DNA from: Hsuehochloa calcarea
Taxonomy: Eukaryota; Streptophyta; Magnoliopsida; Poales; Poaceae
Reading direction: 5' to 3'
Length of the DNA stretch: 64,000 nucleotides
Assembly: GCA_036346395.1 (NCBI GenBank)
Contig: CM070599.1
Span: forward strand, 38,803,232 to 38,867,231
Shown: positions 32,361 through 43,781 of the stretch, piece by piece
Numbering within the stretch: the stretch's first letter is position 1
Layout of the letters: every line of letters starts with the position of its first letter
Notes under the pieces: model-generated
The model's database searches: none
What the model saw: only the letters and a program-made list of their open reading frames with translations
What the model was told of the DNA's origin: nothing
Translations under genes and position numbers: made by a program

Positions 32361-34600
32361 ACCCGCTGTGCATATATAGTGGAACTACAACCGAAGGCCG
32401 AACCGGAGCTTCAGCGAATGTTTAGTTAACATTTGTTGCATAACCAGACAACAAAGAAATGTTTCATGTCCGCACATATTGCTTTAATGAACCGGAATGA
32501 CTTTTCCCCGTTGAAATAGTACACATGATCACAAGATAAAGAAATAGCACAACCGGATCCGGATTTCGAAAATCCAAATTCTCTATAAAAATATTACACT
32601 ATTTCTTGAATAAGTAGATAACGCCACATAATACATCACTGAATCATTTCATACATAATGTAAACCGAACCAAACATTATATTACAAACATCAGAGTCAC
32701 ATAGATCACATCGGATCAAGTTTTACAATAAAGGCCGAACAGCTCAAATGATACATTACATAAATTGCGGAAGCGGTAGCAGAAGCAAAAGGGTGAGAGC
32801 ACCGACTGAGCCAACTAGACTGAGGCGAGACTCTCCACAGGCAAGCAACTAGGGTAGCCTATGTACGACCGATATTACCCAAAGATTTGGATAATATTGG
32901 TTGTACGCAAGCACCGACTAAGCCAATTAGACTGATGCGAGACCAGAACAACTAGAGACTAAACTACTCTTCATCAATTACTTACCCGTCGGCATCTCGA
33001 TCCTCGTAATAAGCATAGTATCCCCGATCCACGGGTTCTGAAGGGTTTGAAGGAAAGAGCGAGGATGAGCACAACTTCCGTACTCGCGAGCCAACACACA
33101 GAATGCGATAATATACACATAAGGCTTTAACAAGGATGGTCCGGGTTCTTTTATTTGCTAAAAGTAATATTTTTCAATTACAATATTTAGAAATTCCTAT
33201 AACTTAAGAATTTAATCAAAACTCATTTTATTAAAGAGATGTTGTGAAATATTTATAACGACGAAGGTTACCTCCACCTATGCTTAATTCTGATTAGAGG
33301 TACCTCCACTTATTAACACTACTGGGTACGACGACCTAGAAAATTCAAATTACGGGCCAGGTGAGCCTGACACATTATTCATCTCACCCACAAAGTTTTA
33401 TAAATATAACTAACTTTAGTAAGTTCTCATATTCGCCTTTGACCATATGCATAGTTGTTTAAGTAATTTATACTCTGCAAATGTTGTACACTGTACTCAC
33501 AAGAGACAATCAACTCGTTGCTCCACATGATTCCTTGGTCATGCGAATGAGGGATCATCACAGTAACTTTTTAAATTATCTCACCCCTTCCGTCATCTCA
33601 CCTATGGGATGCTCCTACTTGCAGTAGGTCCCATAAGTTGTGCAGGACGTTCACCACAACACTAGCGCAAATGGACTACAACGTTACACAACGATTAGCA
33701 CAACTGGCAACTTCACCATCGGTGTCCCATTCAATCCCACGCTTGGATTACTTCACTCCTCCACCGGCGAGATAACTTTCAGGGTCTAATAAATTTACTA
33801 AACCAAGTTGCACTTTACATACTTGTGGTTGTACTTATTTTACAATGGGAGATCATGACAAGATTATGTCCTTAAGTCAACTGGGCGGTTCATAACACAT
33901 TCCAACCACTCTCGTGCTGTGCCAGCACCCACTATTATACCATCCGCCCAGATGTCGTAATAGCAATTTAATAGGGTTTTTGGGGAGCAAAATACATTAT
34001 CTCAACATTCTAGTCATTTACCCACAATGACTGTTCAAAATCACTTTTATGATTAAAAGATGATGATTAGGGTATTTAATACGCCAGTACTTAAGCAAGA
34101 CTAGCATGGCACTTAAGTACGACATTATAACTAGTAAGTTACCATTTAATATCTAGGGTGACAAGGATTAGGTAATTCAAGTTGTCAAGGATGGTATATT
34201 AATAGATAATTACTAAGTAGGTATGTAACTAACCCTTAAAGATTTAACATACATTTGCATAGGAATTTAAGCATGCAATTTGCTATTTTTAAAAAATGTA
34301 ATTTGCATAAAATGTAGGCTCAACATGATCAAAGTATTGACTTGTCTAGATTGAAGGTAAGAGAGTCTTGTGCTTGATCAAATTGGAGGTCTCCTGCTTC
34401 TCCGAACTCTACTCGGACGAACGTGCCGGAAAAGAACAAACAAGCAAAGAGAACAAATAAATACTAAAGAAATAATAAATGAACTCCAAACAAAACAAGA
34501 CCACTGCCATTAGCAAAATTTTGAATTTAGAAAAAAAAATTAAAAATAAATTTAACTTAAATCGGAGTTATAATGGAGGAGAACGTGACCTCCAAAGTTT
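32361..34600 (-). mobile_element. Probable decayed gypsy LTR region, minus orientation
   Basis: About 2.2 kb is without credible ORFs. Direct repetition is visible: GAGCACCGACTGAGCCAACTAGACTGA-type sequence near 32796 recurs near 32910 as CACCGACTAAGCCAATTAGACTGA, with CGAGAC following in both. The composition and the minus-strand AT-rich end (34490-34620) resemble the start of grass Ty3 LTRs, but boundaries are not defined. The 3' UTR of the malate dehydrogenase gene should occupy the first few hundred bases. Confidence 0.4.
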
Positions 34601-34675
34601 GAATTTTGAATTAAATCAAGAAAATAAAAGAGGAGACAGAGAATGTCTCTCTGACATTCGGGTCCCATTGAACAG

Positions 34676-34760
34676 TGCCTCGGTCCATGTGAATTGTGCA
34701 TGGACCATATGTCAACATGCACTGTGCACGGTCCATGGGTTCACAGGTCCACAGGGGGCG
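34676..34760. repeat. Inverted-repeat cluster of GGTCCATG/CATGGACC words
   Basis: GGTCCATG, a 9-base loop and CATGGACC form a hairpin near 34682-34706. Further GTGCACGGTCCATGGG and ACAGGTCCACAGG words follow. This is non-coding structure with no assigned function. Confidence 0.5.
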
Positions 34761-34989
34761 GCATTGTGCACGGGGCCCGCTTGTCAGCCGAAGAAGGGAC
34801 ACCGGTTTAATGCGGCAATACTATTTCTCAGGCCCATGCGGCAATGACTCGGAGAAGCATTAAATCGAGCTTAATTAAATCTAATCATCACACAACCCTT
34901 AAGACATTGATTTAGGGGATTAAATGACGCATGCACAGTGCTGTGCAAAAACCGACATCACTAAGAGGGCTCTCGGGAGCACACGGCTC

Positions 34990-35553
34990 CGGGGAGGCGA
35001 GGCGGTCCCAGGGGCGATTGTGGCACGATTGGTGAGGCACCGGAGCGGCGGCGATGTCACGATTGCGGTGACTTTAGGGGTTCCGGCGATGCATTGAGGC
35101 GGGGAAGCTGAGCATGAGCTTTTCCGTCGTGGAGGCGCAAGGTGCACTCTCCGGGTGTACCGATCGTCTTCTTTGTATTCGCCATTCTGTAGTAGTCTTG
35201 AAAAGTTCCAAAGATGCAGGAATCCCCAAGTATACTTCGCAGAGGTACACAAAGATACTAAAGTTGGCGGTGGCATTGGGGGCCAAATTAACCAGTTCCA
35301 CTCTATAATACTCCAAAACTTGGGAAAGAAAGGAGTGAACTAAGAGTCTAAAGCCGCATTCGATGTATGCGAGAAAAACAAGAATTTCTCCGTCTTCACC
35401 GCTTGGAGAAAGCTCCCCGATAGCTGATCTCTAAGAAATCATATTCTTATCGGGTAGCAACCCAATCTTCTCCAGACTTTCTAGCTTCTTCTCACTCATA
35501 TCAGAAACCGACTAGTTGGTAATGAGATCCGACATGGCGGATTCTTTTGGATG
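34990..35553 (-). pseudogene. Antisense ORF of a Tat-lineage Ty3 element (Transposase_28 / putative gypsy type transposon domain)
   Basis: The minus strand reads MSDLITN, a stop, then SVSDMSEKKLESLEKIG. Further on come GEILVFLAYIECGF, VLEYYRVELVNLAPNA and VYLCEVYLGI, with in-frame stops. The last blocks match the domain annotated as putative gypsy type transposon (Transposase_28). In Tat elements such as Grande and RIRE2 relatives, this domain lies in an antisense ORF between pol and the 3' LTR. That is the arrangement here, with a plus-strand LTR beginning at 35877. Its function in the element is not established. This copy is broken by at least two stops and truncated. Confidence 0.75.
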
Positions 35554-35860
35554 AAGAACTCACAGGTGGTCGGAGGCAATTTTTCCTTTTTGTAGTTGAA
35601 GAGGAAACAGAAGACGTAAAAACCCTAATACCTAGTGCAAAGGGGTTTTTATAGCCGCAATTCTCTAACCGCATCCGGGAGTTAAGAGAAGTCCAAAGGA
35701 TAATTTTTTTTAACCAACGGATAGAAAAACTTCTCAAGTCCCAAGACAGTTTCTCAACTTTAAAATGAATATAGACCACTTCGAATGTCACGACATTTAA
35801 TGGGGGGTCTGCTCGATACAATTTCGTCGAAAGAAAATGTTCACACGACCAATTTATTTA

Positions 35861-35876
35861 AAGTTCGGGGGCTAGC
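35861..35876 (+). other. Polypurine tract (AAGTTCGGGGGCTAGC)
   Basis: A G-rich TTCGGGGGCTA tract sits directly before the TGACGAGG start of the LTR. This is the typical PPT form of Tat/Retand elements and sets plus-strand orientation. Confidence 0.7.
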
Positions 35877-36578
35877 TGACGAGGATTAAAACTCCTATGT
35901 ATTACTTTAATACATACAGAGAGACCATACGTCTTCGTGGTTGTAACCCCTAAGGCTAACGACCTCACCGGTCGTAAGGATTTCAGAGGTTACATAATAA
36001 ATACCCTGGTTGGACAAGGTCTCGTACCTAGTCCCCGGCCAGTTAATTGCTCGTAAAGCAATGAACTGATATCTGGATCCAAATCCAGGTATATCCTTTA
36101 CCGTGTGATGAATGAAACACGTGTTGTATACTCCATACCACGCGACGTTACATAATCCTAAGACACTGACTAATGGTTGAATGTCTCACCGACATTTAAC
36201 CGCACAACAGTTGAAACTTTAATCAATTGTCACCTCTTTCCGACCAGACGCAACGCTTCGCACAGGCGTCTTATCCAGAAACAACTGCCACTTCTTCGGA
36301 AGCTATTTAAAGATGGAGCATGGAAGGATTAAGGGGGAGGCAACAAGGAGAAAGCGAGAGAGAAAGACAAGAGGCTATTGGCATTATATTCATACTTTTG
36401 ATCTATTTCAGTACCATAGCCAACATCATACTCAATGTAACTACGATTAGTCCTTTGCCTGATCCCTTGTAAATAGCCAGTTTATACTAATAAAGAGCGA
36501 CCCCATTCTCTTCCAGGAGAAACACATCGTTTTCCTCTATTCTCTATTTTCATAAGACCGACGATTTGATCGTCGACA
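35877..36578 (+). mobile_element. 3' LTR of the Tat-lineage Ty3 element
   Basis: A 702-bp segment begins TGACGAGGATT and ends ATCGTCGACA. It contains a TATA-like CTATTTAAAGATGG near 36302. The run GTAAATAGCC...AATAAAGAG near 36470-36500 resembles a polyadenylation region. The internal coding part, 5' LTR and target duplication are missing, so this is a 5'-truncated element. Confidence 0.65.
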
Positions 36579-36779
36579 ACTTCCTATAGAGTTATGGAGT
36601 AATTACAAACTAGGTAGTTTGATATCTTACCAGGCGCTGAGACACTTCCTCGTCTACGGAGTTTGGAAAGGAGATGGCTCCCAAAGACAGGGTAGATTAC
36701 CTCGCCCTTAGCTAGTTTCAGACGTGCCCATTAAGGATCCCGACAAATGGTGGGGAGGCATTCGAACGGTTTCCCTACT

Positions 36780-37415
36780 GGTCCTGGTCCCGGCATTGCG
36801 AGATTTTACCCGCATACCCAGTGATGCCAAGTCTATGGGGGTGCGTGTTTTTTTTTGCCTAGAGGGCCCTGTGCACCGCACTTTCATTCATAAAATCATC
36901 CACCATCTTCTTCACTGCAAAGTCTTGCCAGTACTCTTCCAAGAACAGATACTTGTGGAAGGGCGTCAGATCCTTCTCCACGTATTTCCTGACAAGCGTG
37001 CTGTTGAAGTTCTTCCATGCTTTGCACGCCTGTAGCAACGCGTGTCATCGCACGAAGTCCCGTGTTGTTCCGGGATCACGAACGATCGAAAAATATACAT
37101 CAGCCGTTCTTCTTTATGAGGTTTGGTCAACTCCTTCCACAAATCGTAGGTAATGTTGACCTGTTCCCGTGCAACTATTCCGACCGTTCTCCGGAATGCG
37201 GACACTGCTCGACGAGGATTCATAGGGGGTCCCAGACTCATCGACATCATGATGGTAAACCGGCCCTCGGGTCTTTTCGATATTCCTCTTCTTCTACCGT
37301 GCATGGATATTCCAGAGGATTGCACATCAGACGCATGAGGCGACGATGACGAAGAATGAGCGGAAGACATCTTCACAAGAAATAGAAGTTCTGACACGCA
37401 TGAACATATTATCAT
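36780..37415 (-). pseudogene. CACTA transposon second protein (Transposase_24 domain), broken
   Basis: The first frame begins with a serine-rich N-terminus and then RRTVGIVAREQVNITYDLWK, the conserved plant CACTA motif. After a frameshift near 37080 the homology resumes as ACKAWKNFNSTLVRKYVEKD, then FLEEYWQDFAVKKMVDDF, and it ends with HPHRLGITGYAGKI, a hallmark of this family. These proteins accompany the TNP2 transposase in plant En/Spm-like elements and are thought to bind element ends. At least one frameshift makes this copy non-functional. It lies downstream of the TNP2 remnants on the same strand. Confidence 0.82.
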
Positions 37416-38539
37416 AAGATTTGATCTCTGTGTGTATGGGTATACACACTAATTAATAAATAATTGGGATATGTAGGGAAGAAATTAGGACCAATACAAT
37501 GACATAATTGACATATAAACATGTAAATCATCATAAAGCTAAGATTTAACATTTTGATATTGCTCTCAGATGTAGAGTTGCACAAGATTTAATCTTAGCC
37601 TTCTTGCCACTTTATTCTATATTCTTCATTAATTGAATTTGACAATATTAATTCAAACTTTGAACTCTAAAATAGTGGTTTACTTATCTGCCGATAAGAT
37701 CTTTAAACAAAACATAACAGATAATACTTTTGGCCAATAGGAGATCAAAGCAAAATGATCACCAAAATAACACTCCAGTCAGCCAACAAAACATGATCTA
37801 CTGACAGTATAAAAGATCACAGTTTAACAAGTTCAGCAATAAGCCCTATTGGCTATGAGAATAGCATGTATTATGAATTGCTAAGGATCACAAAACTTGG
37901 AGGTTCAACCAATTAACCAACCGAAAGTAACAGACTAAATGCTAAAAATCAATCAACATTAGTAAGCATTCCAATTAGAGCTCAAGTTCAAACCCGATTA
38001 TCAAAAGACTATTATCATCACAGAGCATTCATCTCAAGCCCACCACACCACATTGCAATATATTCCAGTAGCAGTATCAAAACAAATACCATATGAATCA
38101 CTGATTAGACCAAATACAAATTCCTAAAACAAGTACAACACCTCATACTACTCAGTGTTTGAACCGGATACAAGTGCAATTATCATCAGTCCATGAGGAT
38201 CATGACAAATTATTGATAGAAAGAGTGAGGGAAAGGGGCATCAAGGTCGGCAACTTGGCATCGATTACCTTTGGGCGTTGAGGAGAAGGACGAGCAGGGA
38301 GCAGTAGGGTGGCGTCGAAGGGGAGGCACGCTGGGCTCGGGGAGGAGGCGACGCATGCTCGGGGGAGGAGCAGGCGATGCGTGCTCGTGCTTGGGGAGGA
38401 GGCAACGGGCTCAGCGGAGGAGACGCGCTGGGCCCGAGGAGGCGGCGGCGACGGGCTCGGGGGAGGAAGGAGAGTTGAGAAACTTAATCGTTTGGGTGGG
38501 GGGTGAGCAAACCCTAGAGTCCGAATATAAATCGAGTTG
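37416..38539 (-). other. CACTA internal non-coding segment shared with 49390-50460
   Basis: This segment is co-linear with the sequence in the SPL intron, for example the shared word TGTAGAGTTGCACAAGAT near 37571 and 49523. It ends in a GC-rich GGAGGAGGC-type region (38270-38480) and the shared CAAACCCTAGAGT near 38510. It probably represents the 5' UTR and intron of the second CACTA gene. Open frames in the GC-rich part are compositional. Confidence 0.65.
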
Positions 38540-38790
38540 AACATCACAGACGATTCTAAAGTAGAACCATTTGTGATAAATAATACCACAGGCGGTTCCC
38601 AATAAATAACCGTCTATAATAGATTGTGTATCACAAACGGTTTATAGATGAAACTGTCTATATATCTTATGTATCATAGACAACTTATCCCAAGGAACCG
38701 CTTATGATAACTTATGTATCACATACAGTTTTTATATGAAACAGTCTGTAATAGATTATCATAGACAATTTGTAGATGAAACCCTATGTG
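38540..38790. repeat. CACTA subterminal repeat array
   Basis: Alternating direct and inverted copies of a 12-20 bp word related to ATCACAGACGGTT / AACCGTCTGTGAT occupy the interval. The same words occur at 41190-41345, 47465-47575, 50465-50600 and 51860-52580. In CACTA elements such arrays bind the accessory transposase. Confidence 0.8.
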
Positions 38791-39152
38791 ATATTATTTT
38801 ATTTTGGTAAATCTAGTTTTATTTATTGGCAATGCCCTTTGAAACAAGAAGAAACACAATAAGTACATGTATACATCAAATTCATATTCATTTCAGAAAC
38901 AAACACATTCATTTCATAATACAAATCAATTAACTCAAATGAACTAAAATTAACCATTCAGAACATATACACGCATGTACCATTAAGTTCAATCTTATCC
39001 CAATCAAGTTCAATCTACATTGTGGAATACTCCCCATATGACACATTCTCAACTCTTATACAATACACACATTGTTCAATCTTTAGAAATTAGACTTTCA
39101 TGATGATTGACACGTATGTAGCTAGCTTTATCATGTTGTTCTTCCTCGACCC

Positions 39153-39434
39153 TTATGCCATTTCTGAAAGGAGGCAACTCACCAAATTGATTGTATTATT
39201 CCTCTCCACTACATTCTCAACTCCGACAATCCTCTTTTTTTCATAAAAAACTACGTGGTGCTTCTTATATGGCTGGTTGGTTACATAGAAGACTTGAACA
39301 ACTTGGTTAGCGAGTACGAATGGTTCGTCTTTGTATCCGACACATTTGAGATCCACAGTAGTGACGATGTACTTGTCCTTCACCTGTGGGAGATGGACCC
39401 AACGGCACCAAAACAGGGGGATCTTGAAAAGCAC
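39153..39434 (-). pseudogene. DUF4216 domain of the CACTA transposase gene
   Basis: The 93-residue frame contains FWCRWVHLPQVKDKY, TVDLKCVGYKDEPFVLANQ and VFYVTNQPYKKHHVV, then RIVGVENV. These match the DUF4216 region at the C-terminal side of plant CACTA transposases. The frame overlaps the preceding TNP2 piece in another phase, which indicates a frameshift between them. Confidence 0.88.
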
Positions 39435-40689
39435 GTAGTCGAGCTCCCAAATTTCCTTGGGTTGACATCATTCTTTACTTTATCACGAATGTTCAGTAAG
39501 AGACCAATCAAGCTGTCACATACATTCTTCTCTACGCGCATGACGTTGATGTAGTGACGAACTTGTGCTCCCAATAAGGCAACTCCCAAAATATTGATCT
39601 CTTCTTCCAGATATTCTCACGGGTCCTCGATTTGCGCCCCTTTCCGAGCACAACATCTAAATCATTAACCATATCATATACCTCTTTCCGCTTAAAAGCC
39701 TTGGAGCTGAACTGTCCCCCTTCTCTCCGTTGAATTGTTTCTTCATCCTGCGTTATGGGTGAGCCCTCCGAAGGAACCTACGTTGACGCTTGTACACGGT
39801 TTTGCGTGAATGCTTCAGCCACACACTCTCGTTATCATCTAAGCAGTGAGCACAGGCTTTGGCCCGTTTTGTACTCTGGCCCGATAGGTTAGTAAGGGTA
39901 GGATAATCATTTATGGTGCAGAACAACAAGGAGCGTAAAGTGAAATTCTCTTGTTTGTACGCATCCCATACTTGTACCCCTTCAATCCACAGTATTTTTA
40001 GATATTCCATCAATGGTGCTAGGTACACATCAATATCATTCTCCAGGTTGCTTCGGCCCTTGGATAAGTATCGAGAACAAAATATACTTCCGCTTCATAC
40101 ACAACCAAGGAGGAAGGATGTAGATACAGAGAGTCACAGGCCAAGTGTTATGTCAGCTACTCATGTTACCGAAAGGATTCATTCTATCTGTACTCAATCC
40201 AAACCTTATATTCCTCGGTTCCGCACCGAAGTCTGCAAACCTCCTGTCGATGTTTCTCCACTAGGTGAAATAAGCATATTGTCTTAACTTTCTGTCATTC
40301 TTACGCTCCTCTAAGTGCCAATGCAACAGTTTTGCATATTTTGGGTTCGCAAAAAACCGCTTCAAACGGGGAATTACAGGAAGATACCATGCCACCTTAG
40401 CAGGAGGTCCTTTCTTTACTTCGATTCCCTCACCGTCATATGATTGATTCTTATGCTTGTATCGGGATGCGTTGCACACCGGACATACATACATGTTTGC
40501 ATACTCGTGTGCTTCGATTTACGCTCGGTTCTTAAACATCTTCGGATTCTCGTAGTCAATGCATGAACAATACATATATTCCACCTCCTTATTCAACATA
40601 TCATCCTCGGCAACTCTTGTAAAAGCAGATATACCATTAATATACTATTCACTCACACAGTTGCCAGCGTACATCCAGCTTCTATCCAT
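39380..40689 (-). pseudogene. CACTA TNP2 transposase (Transposase_21), broken
   Basis: The gene starts MDRSWMYAGN at 40689, the conserved transposase-associated N-terminus. It is followed in broken frames by CPVCNASRYKHK with KKGPPAKVAWYLPVIPRLKR (40494-40261). Next come YLAPLMEYLKILWIEGVQVWDA with NLSGQSTKRAKACAHC (40028-39753), and finally VMRVEKNVCDSLIG (39589-39380). All are hallmarks of the TNP2 family that cuts and joins CACTA ends. Stops and frameshifts separate the pieces. It shares the strand and order (TNP2, DUF4216, Transposase_24) of autonomous plant CACTA elements, so it is a dead formerly autonomous copy. Confidence 0.9.
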
Positions 40690-41189
40690 CTACGCGATGC
40701 ATATAACAATTTGGTGTTAAATATTGAATTAATTAATTAGTATACTATAGATGCAACTTTTGATATATCATTTGAAATATGTATTTCTAATGAACTAAAA
40801 AATAGCAATGCACCCTAAGGTCAGGTTGTTCATCACAAACACATTACAGATAGCTCATGCCCAACTTCAGATGGCAAGAAGCCAACACTTGCAAAACAAC
40901 ACAAAAAGCTAGATTTAAACCATCTTCAATTATCTCTTTACCGATCTAAACCATCTTCAATTCTCTCTTTACCAAGCTAGATCTAGAATATAATACAATG
41001 AACAAATTACTAACCATCGATAGTTAAGAATAAATTACCAAGCTAGATCTACAATCTCTCTTCCCAAATATACGGACTCCTTTCACCAAATCGCCTCAAA
41101 GCCACACCTCCAGCAGCAGCAGCAGCGAGAACAGAGCTGGAATTTAAGACAGATCGAGCTATGAGGGTTGGGTCTGCAATAAATGAGAT

Positions 41190-41414
41190 TATCGCAGATG
41201 GTTTTTAATACAAACCGTCTGTGATGAGGATGGAAAGTCGCATACGGTTCGTGTTGAAAACCGTCTGTGATATTACCTCTTCACAGGCAGTTTTTAGAGC
41301 ATCCAGTAACATAGATGGTCACTAAACTAAAACCGTCTGCGATTGTATTTAATACATATGATTTTGATCAAATGTCTGTAATGAGGCGTCCAGTATTAGC
41401 CTTTTGTAGTAGTG
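41190..41414 (-). mobile_element. CACTA element 5' end: subterminal repeats and terminal inverted repeat
   Basis: On the minus strand the element starts CACTACTACAAAAGGCTA at 41414. AACCGTCTGTGAT-type subterminal repeats follow to about 41190. The three bases GTA (41415-41417) are the candidate target duplication. The opposite CACTA end was not found to the left, so the element is truncated or its end is altered. Confidence 0.82.
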
Positions 41415-41429
41415 GTAAATCGCTGTCAG

Positions 41430-41730
41430 ACTCATCATCATGTTTACCAAAAACTTGTGCCACATGATGAGCCACTCCAGGTGTAAAGCGTCCACCACGG
41501 AGAGCTCACCGGTCACGGAGAACCACAGGAGCATGCACCTGAAGCTTTGGTTGATGAGACGGACGCGCTCGAGCAAGCCTTAGGTGACGACGAGCCCGAG
41601 GATCTCTAGCACAGGGCTGCAGGTGAGCATGTGGTGGTCCCAGTCCCCCATCCTAGCATGGCAGACGACTTGCTCCCAGAGGCGGGGGAAGGAGGTGGCA
41701 CGAGGTAGGCCGACGATGTCCTGGAACACC
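41430..41730 (-). pseudogene. F-box/LRR (FBD-type) protein gene fragment
   Basis: The minus strand encodes a PRLWEQVVCHARMGDWD segment and HMLTCSPVLEILGL. After a stop, the frame continues LLERVRLINQSFRCMLLWF, then ELSVVDALHLEWLIMW. The CSPVLEIL and VVDA..LE.L pattern is characteristic of the leucine-rich part of grass F-box/LRR (FBD) proteins, which select substrates for SCF ubiquitin ligases. The fragment ends at the CACTA terminus at 41414, suggesting that the transposon inserted into this gene copy. No F-box is present. Confidence 0.65.
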
Positions 41731-42618
41731 CAGGTACCAACCTAGAGGCGGCGCGGGTGGTGTGGGAGGGGGCGCGGCGTGCGGAGGGGAGCGAGAGCGG
41801 AGGGGCGGCGCGAGAGGGGAGGCCGGGCGGCGCAGCGGGAGCAGGGGGAGGTGAGGGCGTGGAGAAAGAGGAAACAGAAGAGTGAGAAGGAAGAAGGGAA
41901 TGAAGCACAAGGGTAATATGTGCATTTTGACATTTTTTAGTGGTTAACGTCGGCCAGACATAATGACGCTAACGGGAGAGGCAAAAAATGATGAAAGTTG
42001 ATATCCTATGGCAATGAAGGAAAGAATAATTTCACGATGATATTTTAGGGATACGGCCAACTTCCAGTGGCAAATAAGGAATTAACCCTGATATTTATGT
42101 GGATCGTGAGTAGTAGTAGAGCGTATAATAATAATGAGTTATGAATGTGTTTATGATAATAATTTATTTAATAGTAATGTTGCTAGTCAATGTTCCGAGT
42201 GCATGGCCACAAGCGTTCTTGGGTACGAGGTCCCAAGTTTGTGTGAATGCTTATACTTATTTATGCTATCTTCATATGCTTGTGGTAGGATAACTTGTTG
42301 TAGAGATTTATTTAAACAAGTGTTGCTATAATTGTAAATAATTATAATTTAAATTTAGAGTGAAGAGTGTAGTGGTGAAATTCTGAGCTCTTTGTTTGGT
42401 TGAGGTGCTACACACATGATATTTAAAAAGTAAAACTCTCGTAACAAACAAATGATGCTATCATATTCATGTTGTCCTTGCAACAGGTAAACTAATGCTT
42501 AGTCAAATGTCCAGCTTATCACCCACATAATTGATCACACTGAACAAGATGCTCGATATGACGATTACCTTGAAATAACACGAATTGTTAGCTGGAGGAC
42601 TGAGAAAAGCTTTATCTT
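41731..42618. other. GC-rich and then AT-rich spacer, no gene
   Basis: The part 41740-41930 is GC-rich with overlapping Pro/Ser/Leu frames of no recognisable family. It may be the 5' part of the F-box/LRR copy or a captured leader. The remainder is AT-rich and looks like decayed intergenic or transposon sequence. Confidence 0.4.
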
Positions 42619-43781
42619 CTATTTGCACATGATGCCATTAGAGTCATTGGCAAACAAAGAAACAATAACTAGCAATAAGTATTCGATCATTATGAAGCAA
42701 TATGTAAGAAGTTCCAAACGAATGCACCGGTTCTGTAGCTTGCTTGCTTGCCTTCGCATCAGAATCGGCAAAACTTCATCAATGTAAAACTCAGGCATGG
42801 ATTTTCTAGGTGCCCGCATGGTCCATGGATATACGTCCTTTGATAGGTTGGAAATGAACCAGTCCACATAAAAAATGTCAGAGAGGTCACTGCATATAGC
42901 ACGTACAGTATCAGGGGAAATGAACTTTAGAAAATGTCCTGTGATCTCGAGTCCTCAACTCACCTGCCATCCTTCCAGAATGAGTGGTGTTCTAACTCGG
43001 GTACAACAGGCGTGGCATTCAAAATCCAGGCAACAACAACGGCATCTGTTATCTGGAAACCGAAGATCATAATGGTAATACATTGGATAAACAAAAACAA
43101 AGCAATCACAAGTTGAAAGACAAACGTACCCCTATGCGTTGTTGGTTTAGCCCCCCGCTAGTAGCAATCAGCAAGTAACCAGTAGAACTGTTCTCCGGCA
43201 CAGCAGCTGAAAGATGAACAAGGAGAATCCCAATTTTATAACTTCTCTCGGTCTTCACTTTTTTTTTTTTTTGAAGAAACCGGCGGGAGGGCTGGCTGTT
43301 ATATTAATAGAGAAAGGGCAGAACAAGAGCCGCGAAGTACAAGCTAACAGTTATAAGACCTTAATTACATAGTATTGAAATACTCCAGACATTTGCCCCT
43401 TGGGGCGTTAGAATACCTCGATTTCCAGATGTCGATAGGCTCATTGTTTCTGGCCCGCACATTGTCAGCATTGTAAAGCAATATCGATAGAGAATTGAGA
43501 CATAGCTAGCATGCAGACGAAGTCACGTGAATAGCAAGCATAGAATTTGTGAAGGACGATGCAATTCCGTCTAATTCCCGCTAAATTCCGTCGAATTAGA
43601 CAGTAAAACGATCCAGGTTTCCAACAATTACCTGCTTGACTCGCCAGCGGCTCCGGATCCGCGACCAGTCGGCGTCGGTGACGATGTGTCCAGTGAAGAA
43701 GGAAACGAACCCCAGAACGAACAGAGCCGTTCCCAGGACACCGGCGAAGGTTGCGCCCTCCGGGAGTGCGGCTCCCCCGGA
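42619..43781 (-). pseudogene. O-fucosyltransferase family (GT106-like) gene, truncated
   Basis: Exon-like pieces on the minus strand follow plant O-fucosyltransferases in order. The first, 43781-43632, encodes a membrane anchor (TFAGVLGTALFVLGFVSFF..) ending WRVKQ before a GT donor. The second, 43206-43130, encodes SSTGYLLIATSGGLNQQR, the donor-sugar site motif. The third, 43052-42964, encodes DAVVVAWILNAT and PELEHHSFWKD. The fourth begins at 42889 and encodes SDLSDIFYVDWFISNLSKDV, then YPWTMRAPRKSMPEFY and VLPILMRR. A TGA precedes the anchor piece, a stretch after KDV is missing, and homology ends near 42725, so the catalytic half is absent. Full proteins act in the Golgi as type II membrane enzymes. 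Confidence 0.8.
43257..43465 (-). mobile_element. 3' tail of a 5'-truncated LINE in an intron
   Basis: On the minus strand the sequence reads TTAATATAACAGCCAGCCC, then TCCCGCCGGTTTCTTC and a run of about 13 A residues (plus 43259-43271). A GC-rich tail immediately before poly-A is typical of plant LINE 3' ends. It lies between the first and second exon pieces of the O-fucosyltransferase remnant. The 5' limit is not resolved. Confidence 0.6.
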
